In this document: one piece after another, positions 1 to 10,255 of the stretch | Position numbering within the stretch: position 1 is the first letter of the stretch | How the letters are laid out: every line of letters begins with the position of its first letter | Made by a program: the position numbers and the translations under genes | Notes under the pieces: generated by a model | What the model saw: the letters and a program-made list of their open reading frames with translations, nothing else | What the model was told of the DNA's origin: nothing | The model's database searches: none | Source of the DNA: Sipunculus nudus | Taxonomy: Eukaryota; Annelida; Sipuncula; Golfingiida; Sipunculidae | Direction: 5' to 3' | Length of the DNA: 64,000 nt | Assembly: GCA_026874595.1 (NCBI GenBank) | Contig: CM049310.1 | Coordinates: 19,690,058 to 19,754,057, forward strand

Positions 1-1947
1 CAGATAAAGCCTGTATTCATTCATTATCAGTGATCCCTGTTGTGAGCTTTAATCTGTACCAGATCAGCTGTAGGGGACTAAGGGAAAATTTTTTCCTAGA
101 GAATTATTAACTTGTACATTTTTTACAGATGAAATCTTGTAGTAATCATTTGCAAGAGGATGCCCAGGATAAACAGGATGGGTTTGCCAGTAGGAAATTA
201 TTAGACTTGGGAGTTTATTCATGTGGCAGTGATTATTTAAAAATCTGCCATTTGCAGCACTGTATATTGATTTTTAGAGCAGCTTAAGCTTAATTGAAAC
301 CAGCTGGTATCTCTCAAAGTAAATCATTGGTTTTACCAATTTCAGCTCACCTTTAAAAATGGTAGCCACTTTTGCTTCATTTTTTATCATAGAAAAACAG
401 GTATTTTTCCAAAAATCTTAAGTGAATCCCACTCTCTTATTGGCTGGATTAACCACTGGCAAAACCTGTGTACAGATGCAAATTTTCTAATCCATCACTT
501 TCAGATTTGCTGGTTTACCACTACATGGTGTTCATCTGCCTTGTTTTCTTTCATGTGTCCTATCAGTGCACTCAGGTTGACCAAGGTCAAATGGATTTAA
601 TAGGAAAGGAGGTCTGTGAATCCCTGTGTTTTGATGGTAAATGCCTGTCTGGTTATTATTAGGTCTTGTCTGGTAAAACATGTACCCTCTGTGCAGGCAT
701 TCTGAGGCCCTGTTTGCTTAAATTCCCTTTGTGCAGGCATTCTGGTTGCTAAATCCCCTCTGTGCAAGCATCGTAAAGTTTTTTGTCTGGTTAACTACCC
801 TCTGTGCAGGCATCCTTAGATCTATCATAATTAGACACACCCTGAGCAGGCAGCCTGTTTGGTTAACTTCTATTTTGCTAGCATTCTAAAGTCTTGGTTG
901 TCTAATTCCCCTGAATGCAGGCATCCTGAGGTCTGGTTTGCTTAAATCCCCTCTGTACAGGCATTTTGAATGTGCAGGCATTATGAGGACCTGTTTGGCT
1001 AAATCTTGCCTGTCAGTGCAGGCATTGTAATTTAGGTCCTGTTTGGTTTTATCGTGCCAGTGTAGGCATTGTGAGGTCCTTTTCAGCTAAATCCTGCTTG
1101 TGTAGGCATTGTGAGGTCCTGTTTTGCTAAATTCTGCCTGTCTGGGCATTGTGAGGTCCTCTTCAGTTAAAATCTTCCTGCTTAGACATGAGAGGTCCAG
1201 TTTGGCTAAACTGTGGCTGAGGGGGAATCCTGAAGTTTGTGTTTAGCTAAATTATACTCTGGGTTATTCTGTCACTCAAAATTTACCCAATAAACAAATG
1301 ACACTGCAAACATGTTCAATAGTTGGCTACTTTCCAGTTGCATATATGTTAAAAGAGAGTTGAATAATTTAAAATACCATTAGAAAACAAATATAATAAA
1401 TACCATATCATATTTTACATATTCACTAATTGCAAAGCCACATGGACTAGCTTGCATAACAGGAAGAATGATGATTGATAGAAAGATTAAAAAAATTTAT
1501 AGATGCCAATATTTTTTTTTTTAATACTTCCAACAAATTTTTTGTGATTAACAGGCTTTAAACTTTGAAATGTTGTTAACATTGAAATCCCACAAGTTTT
1601 ATATGCTGCATGTTTCAGATGGCTGTGTTTATTTCAAAAGATGCATGTGGAGGTACATTGAAAAGAGGCTGTTTTTGACCCGCTAAAATAAATAAAGCTT
1701 TAGAATGTAAATTGTGTCATTATTCTTGTTTTGTATATTTATGAAAAAATAGTATTTTGCAGAATTTGAAGCAAAATTATAAAGGTAAATGGTGTGTATT
1801 TGATTTTATATTTATTTGGAATTGACTTGGATTAATGCTTTTATTGTTGTTTTTTGATGATGCAAGTGACACAGGTTTTATAGTTTAGTTATAAGGGGAC
1901 AGGGTTATTTATACATGTGGAGTTGAGGATGTGCTTTCCATTGCAAG
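1..1947 (+). other. Intron of the stomatin gene, upstream of the first visible exon
   Basis: No convincing exon is seen here. The exon that should precede 1948 (the SPFH-domain part ending in residues like HNMQ) is not visible, so it probably lies left of the window. The stretch holds a ~40-bp minisatellite (annotated separately) and otherwise AT-rich unique-looking DNA. The small open frames are short and lack coding character. Confidence 0.6.
660..1260 (+). repeat. Minisatellite, ~40-bp unit, about 13 degenerate copies
   Basis: A unit of the form TGTGCAGGCATTGTGAGG followed by TCCTGTTTGGCTAAATCC recurs about every 40 bp (for example near 690, 759, 801, 912, 1057, 1097, 1137). Copies near the right end (1050-1180) are most alike and those on the left are more diverged. 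It lies within a stomatin intron. Confidence 0.85.
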
Positions 1948-2003
1948 CTTTACCTAGATGAAGCTACGGATGGCTGGGGCATCATGGTGGAAAGAGTGGA
2001 AAT
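1948..2003 (+). CDS. Stomatin, alternative exon copy A (56 nt)
   Basis: This internal exon of a stomatin (SPFH/band 7 membrane scaffold) gene reads LYLDEATDGWGIMVERVE plus two bases of an Ile codon. It matches the conserved stomatin stretch that precedes KDVxLPVQLQRAMAAEAEA. The acceptor is AG at 1946-1947 and the donor is GTAAGT at 2004. The last two bases (AT) join the T at 5551 to make ATT, giving VERVEI-KDV as in animal stomatins. A second exon of identical length and phase lies at 3696-3751. Only two residues differ between them (L/T at the first position, M/L before VERVE). Including both copies would shift the frame, since 112 is not divisible by 3, so they are likely spliced alternatively. 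Confidence 0.9.
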
Positions 2004-3695
2004 GTAAGTCACTATGGCAACATATCATCGGGGACACCATGGCATTGAACAGACAATATGATTGTGCTTTTTCCCCACCATTCTCTTTCTCATTGTTTTA
2101 ACAATAAATGTTACTCTGTTTATTATATTTGTTGACTTGCAGGATGCTTTATGGTTTTCTAGAAGGAGAACTCCTCTGTACATTTGGCATACTTATTTCT
2201 TTCGCTTCTTCCTGTTTCTTCCTTTTCACCTGCTTGTGTGCACTTTTGTTGGTAGTATATATACTGGCAGTATTAATGTATGAGACAGCGACATGCTGTA
2301 AGGTGACAACTTTTGTCTCACAAGTCAGGCAAATATTAAAAATATAGACTGATTTTTTTAACTTGTTAACTAATATTCACTGCCATGAATGCCCATCTGC
2401 ACTCTATTAAACTACCAATTTTATTTATCCTGATAAAGCCTTTAAATGCTGAATTTTTTTAACTGTTATTCATATTTTCCTCTTTTCAGAACAAACACAC
2501 ACGAAAAAACCATTAATTGCTGCATTGGCTGCTGTAACTACCATCCTCCACTGTTGAGATACAGACTATATTAAAACGAACTGGCATTTCATTCTTTAAT
2601 CTAAACATTTTCACACAGGAATCGTTAACTTCCTAGCTAAAAGTATTTGTGAACAGTTGAAAAGAGACCATAAAGTACTTGCATAATGTAATAATATAGG
2701 GGTCACATATTCTTAACAGTTAATTAAACAACTTGCCTAAAATTGTAAATAGTTCTTCAGTCTTAAGTATTTATGTTTGCAAAGTTACCCAGTTCAGAAC
2801 TGAGGATCCACAAGCTTCAAATATAATATATATAATATTTATATAAAAAATATATCAGAGTGACCTACTTTCAGTAATTTGAAAACCAATGTGCATTGCT
2901 CTTAGATGAGATAAATGTATAGCCACTATTGGAAGTATTGTTAATATTCATACATCAGTCTTATTGATTTTTTTCCCATCTAATTGTCTGTAATTAGGAA
3001 TCTCATATTTTCTTTATAAACTTTAAAAGGTCATACTATTGTTAATTTATATTTGCCTCAAAGATTTTCTTCAAATATTTATGAACAGTTGAGTTACCAG
3101 GTGGCAATAAAGTTAAGCCCATTACTGATTTAATGTAATTAGAAATGTCAATACTGCATGTTATTTAATTTGTTAAAATGTAAAGGTTCAAATATATGTG
3201 CACTTGAAAATGGGGCATTATTTACTCCTCTCTGAACTACCAGGAAAAATACTAAATCATTTCCACAAGAGCTTCTCTGATGGAAGTACTGCTCACACAT
3301 TTTTCTTCAGGAATATATGTCTAAACTTCCCTGTTAAATATTGATATGTGGATTGTCAATCCAGGACCTTCTTATATATTTATTTTAACTTTTAGTCTTA
3401 CACAAATTTAAAATTAAAAAGAACCAATGAATGTAAATATTTGTAGGTTTAACAAGCTCCTAAAACATTTCATACCAGTATATGTGTAGAGAATTTAAGA
3501 GATGCTGTTTTGTATTGTACATGGTTGGAGGTTTGTTGTGTTTGTGGATATCTGTTATGTATATAGTTTTCCTTTAACCTTTTCCTATCCTTCCTATTTA
3601 TACCTCATCTGCAGTCACTGTGCTTCCCATCAAAAGGTCTTAGTTCATTGGTTTCTGTTGACATATTTCTGTGATATCATTCCTATCTCACACAG
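2004..3695 (+). other. Intron between the two alternative stomatin exons
   Basis: AT-rich intronic DNA of about 1.7 kb. I find no third copy of the duplicated exon, no recognised repeat family and no other exon. The spacing is far too long for simple steric exclusion of the two copies. Confidence 0.7.
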
Positions 3696-3751
3696 ACTTA
3701 CTTGGATGAGGCCACAGACGGATGGGGCATTTTGGTAGAACGTGTTGAAAT
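3696..3751 (+). CDS. Stomatin, alternative exon copy B (56 nt)
   Basis: It reads TYLDEATDGWGILVERVE plus AT of an Ile codon. The acceptor is CACACAG ending at 3695 after a pyrimidine-rich stretch, and the donor is GTGAGT at 3752. Length (56 nt) and both intron phases equal those of the exon at 1948. By my count 41 of 56 bases are identical and nearly all the differences are silent, which is the pattern expected if both copies are kept by selection. The human stomatin residue at the M/L position is a lysine, so both copies carry a hydrophobic residue at a normally charged site just before VERVE. Known of the family: this stretch lies at the end of the SPFH domain, before the helical C-terminal region. 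Confidence 0.9.
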
Positions 3752-5550
3752 GTGAGTGATAAAAGTCTACTAAAGCTCAGTCTAATTCTACCTCCCATGA
3801 CACAACAGATTGTAATTATGTTATGGGTACATGTCTGGTAGCGAAATCTTGCACCATTTCAAAATTGTTGTGTGCTCACAATAGCTAATATGTTATTAAA
3901 ATGTATACAATTTGAAAGTAACAAAACAAGGTAGTTCCACATCTTGTGATGAAAACCATAAAATCAATATACAATCTTTCTCTTAAGAAACAGAAAACCT
4001 TTATTTTTCTTATAAGAATAATTATGGTGCCGCTTTTAAACTACAGTGCTAATAAATTATGTTCTATAAAATTGCTGAATAAAATACTTTTTCAGATGAA
4101 AAAGCTTTCATTTATTTACATTGGTATTTTGGATACAATTTCAAATATGACTATAGCAATTAATCCCTGTTTTTTATATACAAATAACTATTGTCCAGTT
4201 ATTTAAGCTACAATGCTATTTCAGTTGATTATGGTCTATAAAATTGCTGAAGAAAGCACTTTTTCAAAATAAACAGCATTGATATATTTACATTGGTATT
4301 TTGGTTACCATTTTAAATAAGATTCAAGCAATTAATCTCTTTTTTTCATATAAGAATAGCTATTATCATGTCCACTAATTCAAACTACAAAGCTTTTTTC
4401 AGTTAATTATATTAAACAGCGTTTATTTTATTTATGTTGATATATCAGATATCCTTGAGTATATGATTACAGCAATTAATTTCTTGATGTGTAAGACTGA
4501 TTACATACAAGTATATTATAGGTCTTGGAGTACATGACAGCTGGCATCAATTTAAATTATATCCTAATTTGAGTGATTTATTCACATTTACAATTTAAAG
4601 ATAATAAGTTTAAAGGGAGATATAAATGTTGAAATTATAGGTAGTTCTGGTCTTGTAGGAAGCATTTACAGATGAATGATTGTATGAAGATTTGTTAAGT
4701 AACTGATGTAATCTTTGTTAAAATTATAAAGTTACTTAGAGTAAGAATAATAGTGGAGTTATTTTATGTGTAAAGTATTACCTGTATTTTCTATTGCTTC
4801 AAGCTTTTATAACTATATACAGAAGTAAATTCTTATCATTTAATGTTTAATAAAGGGGTTTTAAGAATATCTATTTCATTCAGCATGCTCTTTAACATTT
4901 TACCTGTCACAGTTGTAAAATCATGCATTAGTAATGTCTAATCATTTTTACAGTACGTTCCACCTGAATAAAACGGGAGAAAGATAACTTAATATTGTCT
5001 GTTTAGTATTTATTCAGATGACTTATGTGACCATCTGTTAATATTCAGTACACTAAGAAGTAGCCTTATTTCAATAATTAATCCCAGCATTATTGGGAGA
5101 TTGAGCTGGGACTAATAATAACAAATCATTGAAAACTGGTGTTTCTGAAAAAAAAGTATATCATAATGGCATACATAATTTCTGAGCACAATGTAGCAAA
5201 TATCTGAAAGTACAGAATGAATTGTCAATGGTAAAACCATAAAAACCTGCTGTTTTAGAGGAAGCAGGTTTATGTTGCAGTTCTTCCCAGCAGATCTGTA
5301 CCTGGCTTTACATACACCTGGACAGTAATGTCATATTGTATGTCCTGTGATCAGATCATCGAAGCCAGTCACGACACTGGTATTTGGTTCATGTATTTTA
5401 TTGGTAATTTTTCTAGAGCTTATTGAGAGAAAGAATGCAAGCTCCACAAAACATGTTTTTTATATTTTGGCATTAAATGTTCAGTTTGGGATGTTATTGG
5501 AGTATACTGTATGATAAATATGACATTATAGGTTTGATGTTTGCTTTCAG
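3752..5550 (+). other. Stomatin intron
   Basis: AT-rich intron. Two stretches (about 4060-4200 and 4230-4330) are diverged copies of one another, both with TATAAAATTGCTGAA-like starts, which suggests a local duplication. No further exon copy is seen. Confidence 0.6.
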
Positions 5551-5629
5551 TAAGGATGTTAGACTTCCTGTTCAGCTACAGAGAGCCATGGCAGCAGAGG
5601 CTGAGGCAGCACGAGAAGCACGAGCCAAG
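5551..5629 (+). CDS. Stomatin, constitutive exon KDVRLPVQ...REARAK (79 nt)
   Basis: The acceptor TTGCTTTCAG ends at 5550 and the donor GTACGA starts at 5630. The first base completes the Ile codon begun in either upstream copy. The remaining 78 nt encode 26 residues, KDVRLPVQLQRAMAAEAEAA followed by REARAK, the highly conserved stomatin core that begins the C-terminal coiled-coil region. The protein is a monotopic membrane scaffold that oligomerises and regulates ion channels and transporters in other animals. Identity with animal stomatins is very strong here. Which of several mollusc stomatin paralogues this is cannot be told from these exons alone. Confidence 0.97.
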
Positions 5630-5994
5630 GTACGAGAAATCATAACGTCGGTAAAATGATAAAAGCTCATCCTGGCTTAAGCAAGTCCATGAGATATTGA
5701 GAGACTTTGAGCATTAAAAGACTGCTTATGCATTATAGGCCCACAGATACTTTGAACCCAGACTTTGTGCCTTAATATTCTGGCATTAAGCATTATTATT
5801 TCAGCGAAAAGATTACCCTTAGAAGAAGGAATATTTCTTGTATAATGAGGAGTATTGTAACACAGGGACTTTACAAGAGGCCAAGAGAGTAATTATTTGT
5901 TTCTTTAATCCCGTGCCCTAGAAAAAACAGACCTGACAATAGGACAGGCAGCTTTGTAATGGGGCTACAGTACTCATTTTCAAGGTCACAGGAC

Positions 5995-7250
5995 AGGGTC
6001 AAATTTTTAGTGAACCTGTGAGCTTATGCGATGGTGCGGCATCGTACGTCGTGCTTCGTCTGTACGTTAACCATAGCTATCTCAAAAACTGCAGAAGCTA
6101 GCATCACCAAATTTTTTGCAAATAATCAGGTATCCAAAAAACTATATAGGATTTTGCTTATTTTTTGGCTAACTGCATTTTCTTAGATTTTATAGGGAAA
6201 AAGCTAAAAAAGCTTTAAAAATCTTCTTCTCCGAAACTGTCCAGCCAAATCGTCCAATATTTCACAGAAATGATCCCTGGAACAATCTTTCTCAAGTTTG
6301 TTCGAATGGTTCCAATTTGGAGATTTTTGACCGAGTTACAGGAGGTTGAACTTTGTTAATTGTGCTAAAAAGCATATTAAAATTTAAATATCAGAAACGG
6401 CTGGAGCTAAATCATCACCAAATTTTATGCCAATGTTGGTCACATAGGTCATATCTGAAATTGAGGTATTGGTGGCGCCACCTGCATCGGCCTTTTTTGT
6501 ACGGGGTCATCAGTGCCTGTATCACACTGAGGGCTACAAAAACTTCTTCTCTGAAACATTATGGCCAAAATGTTTAATATCACACAGAAATGATCCTAGG
6601 GTAGTGCTTTCTGAAGTTTGTTCAAATGGTCTCTTTTCAGTGACTTTTGGTTAAGTTATTGGAAGCTTAATTTAGTCATATGCCATAACAGCCCATTTTA
6701 GCTCAGTGGCTACAAAGATCTTCTTCTAAAAAAACCACTGGGCCAAATTCTTAAATCTCATGCATTAATTATCCTCAGATGTTGATAATTCAACTTTGTT
6801 CAAATGGTTTTGGTTCAGTGCTTTTTGGCTGAGTTACGGGAAGCTGAATTTAGCCAGTTTGCTGTATCTTCCTATATGAGTTATAAACCTGTGAAACGTT
6901 TTTTGACTAATGCCACTGAAGCCAGTTTGTTAAATATTTTACAAGAATAATCCCTTCAATAATTCTTATAATAATTGTCATTAATGATTCCACATGAATG
7001 ATTTTTGGCTGAATTATGGAGATTGAATTGAGTCATTTTACCATATATGTTAGCTTTGTTATGCTGTTACATCTAGCGTGGCACCTGTTTATCAGCATCT
7101 ATTACATCATGCCACTAGACATTTAGATTTCAGGTTTTCTTTGGTTAATATTGACAAGAAAGTTTTTTTAAAAGCTTTTAACAAATTTAGATTTATGATA
7201 TAAATTATTCATCATACCAGGCATTGTTACAATCATGGATATTCAGCTCT
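5995..7250 (-). mobile_element. Tandem-core interspersed repeat, family C (minus orientation)
   Basis: The + strand starts with a signature (CCTGTGAGCTTATGCGATGG, 6017-6036) and CGTACGTCGT-type sequence that appear in reverse complement at 43215-43270 (and degenerately at 26700-26750). Inside are about four diverged units of roughly 210-300 bp, each with a segment like TTCTTCTCCGAAAC, CAGAAATGATCC, and CAAGTTTGTTCGAATGGT. No coding capacity is seen. The layout (unique end, tandem core, ACG-rich tract) resembles non-autonomous bivalve elements. The family name is an inference. Confidence 0.65.
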
Positions 7251-7439
7251 CTGTGGCTATATATACGTACAACTGTACGTGGAATATAAGTTATTGGTAT
7301 CCCTACTCAACTTAATTCAAGAATTTGCCATCAATGAGATATATCTGTATTTTAATTTTGCATTCAGTATGCATCCATAATAATTTTACATATATTCCTG
7401 ATTTCTTTTTTATAAAAAAAGTCAGCTGAAAAGCATTTT

Positions 7440-8910
7440 GTATTGGGAAAATAAATTTCAAAGTTATTTCAAGTAGGGACCACTTTAGTGTACAGATGGC
7501 AGCACTTCGTTAATCATTGGCAGATTGCCGGTGCCTTGATGTTGGCCATTAGCCAAGATGATGTCAGCTCTATAAATAGTTTTGGCACAGTGCGAGGATT
7601 GGAAGAAGTGCAGCCAGGTAGAGGTCAAGGGTTCACTCAGTGCAGTAGCTGCATTCTATTTATAGCTTTGGAAGACTGCTCACTGCATCATATTTGGCAC
7701 CAAAGTTCAGCCTGAATCTTTTTATAGCTTTGGCAGACTGCCAACTGTGTCAGATTATGCAATAGGTCAAGAGTTCACTCAGTGCAGCCAGGTACAGGTC
7801 AAAAGTTCAGTCTAGCCAGGTGCAGGTCAAGAGTTCACTCAGTGCAGTAGCTTGAGGCAGCAATTTGTCACAGGTCACTCGGGGGCAACTGCCTTACTCA
7901 CCTAAGCCTTGTCAGCCCAGTGCATGAAACTCTGGGGAAGTTTGATGTATTGGACTGATATTTTTACCTGTCTATGTGTCTTTGATGGTATTCTTTTTTA
8001 CAAGACAGGTAGTGCCACCTACATTGACTTTTGCAGTGTATGCGCCTGCTTATTTCTACAGAGGAATTTGATACATCAGCCTAAAATTTGGCATGTTTAT
8101 ACATATCGGGTAGCTTTACAGTGTACAAGACTGGTGGCGCCACCTACAATAATTTTTGCACAGTGTATGTCCCTGTTTATTTCACAGGAGGGGTTTGACA
8201 TATCAGTCTGACATTGGGCATATTTATATATCTCTTCGTTGTATATAAGACTGGTGGTGCCAGCTACAATCATTGTATCCGCAAGTCGGATGTTTTCAGT
8301 CGGATGCCGACGCTGCCGCAATCGCCGCATAGGTTTCCGGAGAACTCCTCCATAACCACTTGGCAGAATTTTTAAAATTCTTAATTATGATCGGTCACAT
8401 GTGAACTGCTGTGCCCTCATTTTTGGTTGACCTCTGACCTTTCCTCTCTGCCCAGCATCCATTTGTGCGTCTGTTTCCACACATAAACCCACATATCTCG
8501 GGAGCCGTTTGACCGATAAGGCTAAAGATTTTGCACAAATGTAGCTCTTGGAGGCTTTATAACATACACTAAAAATGGTGGCGGCACCTGCAACCATTTT
8601 TGCACAGTGTCCATCTGTTCATCTGCCTTGGGATAAAAACACTCATATCTCAGGACTGGTTTGAAATATCCCCCTGAAATTTTGCATGTGTATAGATCGC
8701 ACATAGCTCTTAATCATACACAAAATTGGTGGTGCCATCTGCCATCATTTTTGCACAGCGTCCATTTAGTGTTTAGTACTTGCATTGTTCATATACATGT
8801 TACGCATGTTCTTGAAAAGTAATGGTCCAGCATTGAAGTATTATACCTGGTGTAATCTTGTTGCACAGGTTCTCATTAGGCCTGTAGGCCTTGTTTACAG
8901 ATGTTTCATC
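7440..8910 (-). mobile_element. Tandem-core interspersed repeat, family B (minus orientation)
   Basis: Units of about 110-120 bp built round a GGTGGCGCCACC-like core and a TTTTTGCACAGTGT segment repeat from 7990 to 8770. The left part (7490-7900) has AGGTCAAGAGTTCACTCAGT repeats. Reverse-complement homologues lie at 34400-35480, 35770-35950 and 39950-40730. The segment at 8270-8600 also matches the reverse complement of 46080-46600. It is a repeat mosaic with no coding capacity. Confidence 0.7.
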
Positions 8911-9164
8911 ATTTTGTATTGGTCAGGGTATATGAAATGGGATAGTGTGACTTGAATGTCAGTCAGCTTATAAGTTATTAATCACTTATGCCCTTGAAAC
9001 ATGTATTGGATTTAAAGTAGATATATATATTTTTACCAACTGAATAATACAATATTTTGATATTGTGTATTTTTTTTAAAGGATCCAGAAGTCATAACCT
9101 GTCATTTAGACATTAGAGCAAATCTCCGAGGTTCTATAATGAGATTTCACCTTTATCCCATATA

Positions 9165-9240
9165 GGCAATGGCAGGGTTCAAACCGTAATCCTTCAGTTC
9201 CAAAGTCCAATGCCTTAATCACTAGGCTTCATCCTACCCC
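9165..9240 (-). repeat. tRNA-derived SINE head or tRNA pseudogene
   Basis: On the minus strand the piece reads GGGGTAGGATGAAGCC, then CTAGTGATTAAGGCATTGG (A-box-like), and ends in GGTTTGAACCCTGCC (B-box-like, 9173-9185 in reverse). That order is a pol III internal promoter. It does not fold into a clean cloverleaf that I can see, so a SINE head or degenerate tRNA is more likely than a functional tRNA gene. Confidence 0.5.
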
Positions 9241-9813
9241 TTTGATATAACAACATTTAAAAATTAGGTATTACCAGTATCACACAGTTACCTGCTGATT
9301 TGTACACAGTGCAACTTTGTCCATATGGACAGACATTTACAGTGTCTGTTTAGTGTTCATGAGGTCACCTAATATTTGGTTAATTCCCATCCAAGCCTGT
9401 GCAGGTCATAAACATATATGGAAATTGTTTTAATTTCCAGATTGCATAACTACCAAGTTTCAAATCAGCATCCAATTAACCATACTTTCTGGACTAAATA
9501 CATTATTATATTTTTATAAGTTAATGTATTATGGCACATAGTATGCTAAATGGAAATTGTACATTTCTTGGAAGGGTTTTTGAAGAAAACAAAGTTTTAT
9601 TGACAATAGGGATGTTGTTTGAAATGTTTGGTATATATACTCAGTAAATTCAGGTTATGATGTTGAGAGAAGCTTTAAGCACTGAGCTTACTCCATGAAT
9701 GGTAACCAGGATCAACCAGTTCTTGGAACCTAAGAGAGTATCAAAACAATACTGGTTTGAATATTGATGAGACACATTTTTCTGTGCTATGAAGTTTTCC
9801 ACTTGTTTAACAG

Positions 9814-10011
9814 GTGATCGCAGCAGAGGGTGAGAACAAAGCAGCCCGGTCCCTTAAGGAGGCCTCGGAGGTGATCAGCATGTCCCCGTCTGCACTACAG
9901 CTCCGCTACCTGCAGACACTCAACACCATCTCAGCCGAGAAAAACTCAACCATCATCTTCCCACTTCCCATTGAATTTCTAACTCAGTTTATGCAGGAAA
10001 AAGGAGCCTAA
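9814..10011 (+). CDS. Stomatin, last coding exon with stop
   Basis: The acceptor TTTAACAG ends at 9813. The exon starts in phase 0 with VIAAEGENKAARSLKEASEV and runs 65 residues to TAA at 10009-10011. It contains the diagnostic stomatin C-terminal motif LQLRYLQTLNTISAEKNST, then IIFPLPIEF and a short tail ending QEKGA. The tail is short, as in classic stomatin, and lacks the long extensions of MEC-2-like or podocin-like paralogues. Codon use is GC-richer than the surrounding introns. With 5551-5629 it forms the helical C-terminal half used for oligomerisation. Confidence 0.97.
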   Translation: MIAAEGENKAARSLKEASEVISMSPSALQLRYLQTLNTISAEKNSTIIFPLPIEFLTQFMQEKGA

Positions 10012-10255
10012 AGGAATGAATGCATATTACAAAGGACCTAAAATTATTAAAAGAAAACTTTCAGTGTACTCTGTATCAGTCAGTATCTCTGAGAAAACAT
10101 TCATCAGCAAACAAAGGTGAATTTAACTGAGACATACTGGATTGTGTTATGATTTATTACATGACAAATCAGACCTTATCACTCCACCACAATGTTAGTC
10201 ATAAATAAGTGACTACCAAATCTATTGCTTAATAAATTTTGTGTTGAATCATTAG
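10012..10255 (+). other. Stomatin 3' UTR
   Basis: AT-rich sequence following the TAA at 10009-10011, ending shortly after the polyadenylation signal at 10231. The exact cleavage site is inferred, about 15-25 nt past the signal. Confidence 0.7.
10231..10236 (+). promoter_or_regulatory. Polyadenylation signal AATAAA (stomatin)
   Basis: A canonical AATAAA lies 220 nt after the stop codon, followed by a TTTTGTGTTG stretch that could serve as the downstream element. Confidence 0.75.

Larger units (their letters stand above)
5630..9813 (+). other. Large stomatin intron filled with repeats
   Basis: A 4.2-kb intron. About 6000-7250 is a minus-orientation copy of a tandem-core family also seen at 40.8-43.27 kb. 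About 7440-8900 is a minus-orientation copy of a second family also seen at 34.4-36.0 kb and 39.95-40.55 kb. A tRNA-derived SINE-like piece lies at 9165-9240. I see no exon in the rest. Confidence 0.7.

Noticed and set aside
2062-2347. Two hydrophobic overlapping frames after the first stomatin exon copy
   Set aside because: AT-rich intronic sequence whose Phe/Leu content follows from base composition; no splice sites joined to them.
9165-9240. Functional tRNA gene on the minus strand
   Set aside because: A- and B-box-like motifs exist but the acceptor and anticodon stems do not pair convincingly, so a SINE head is preferred.
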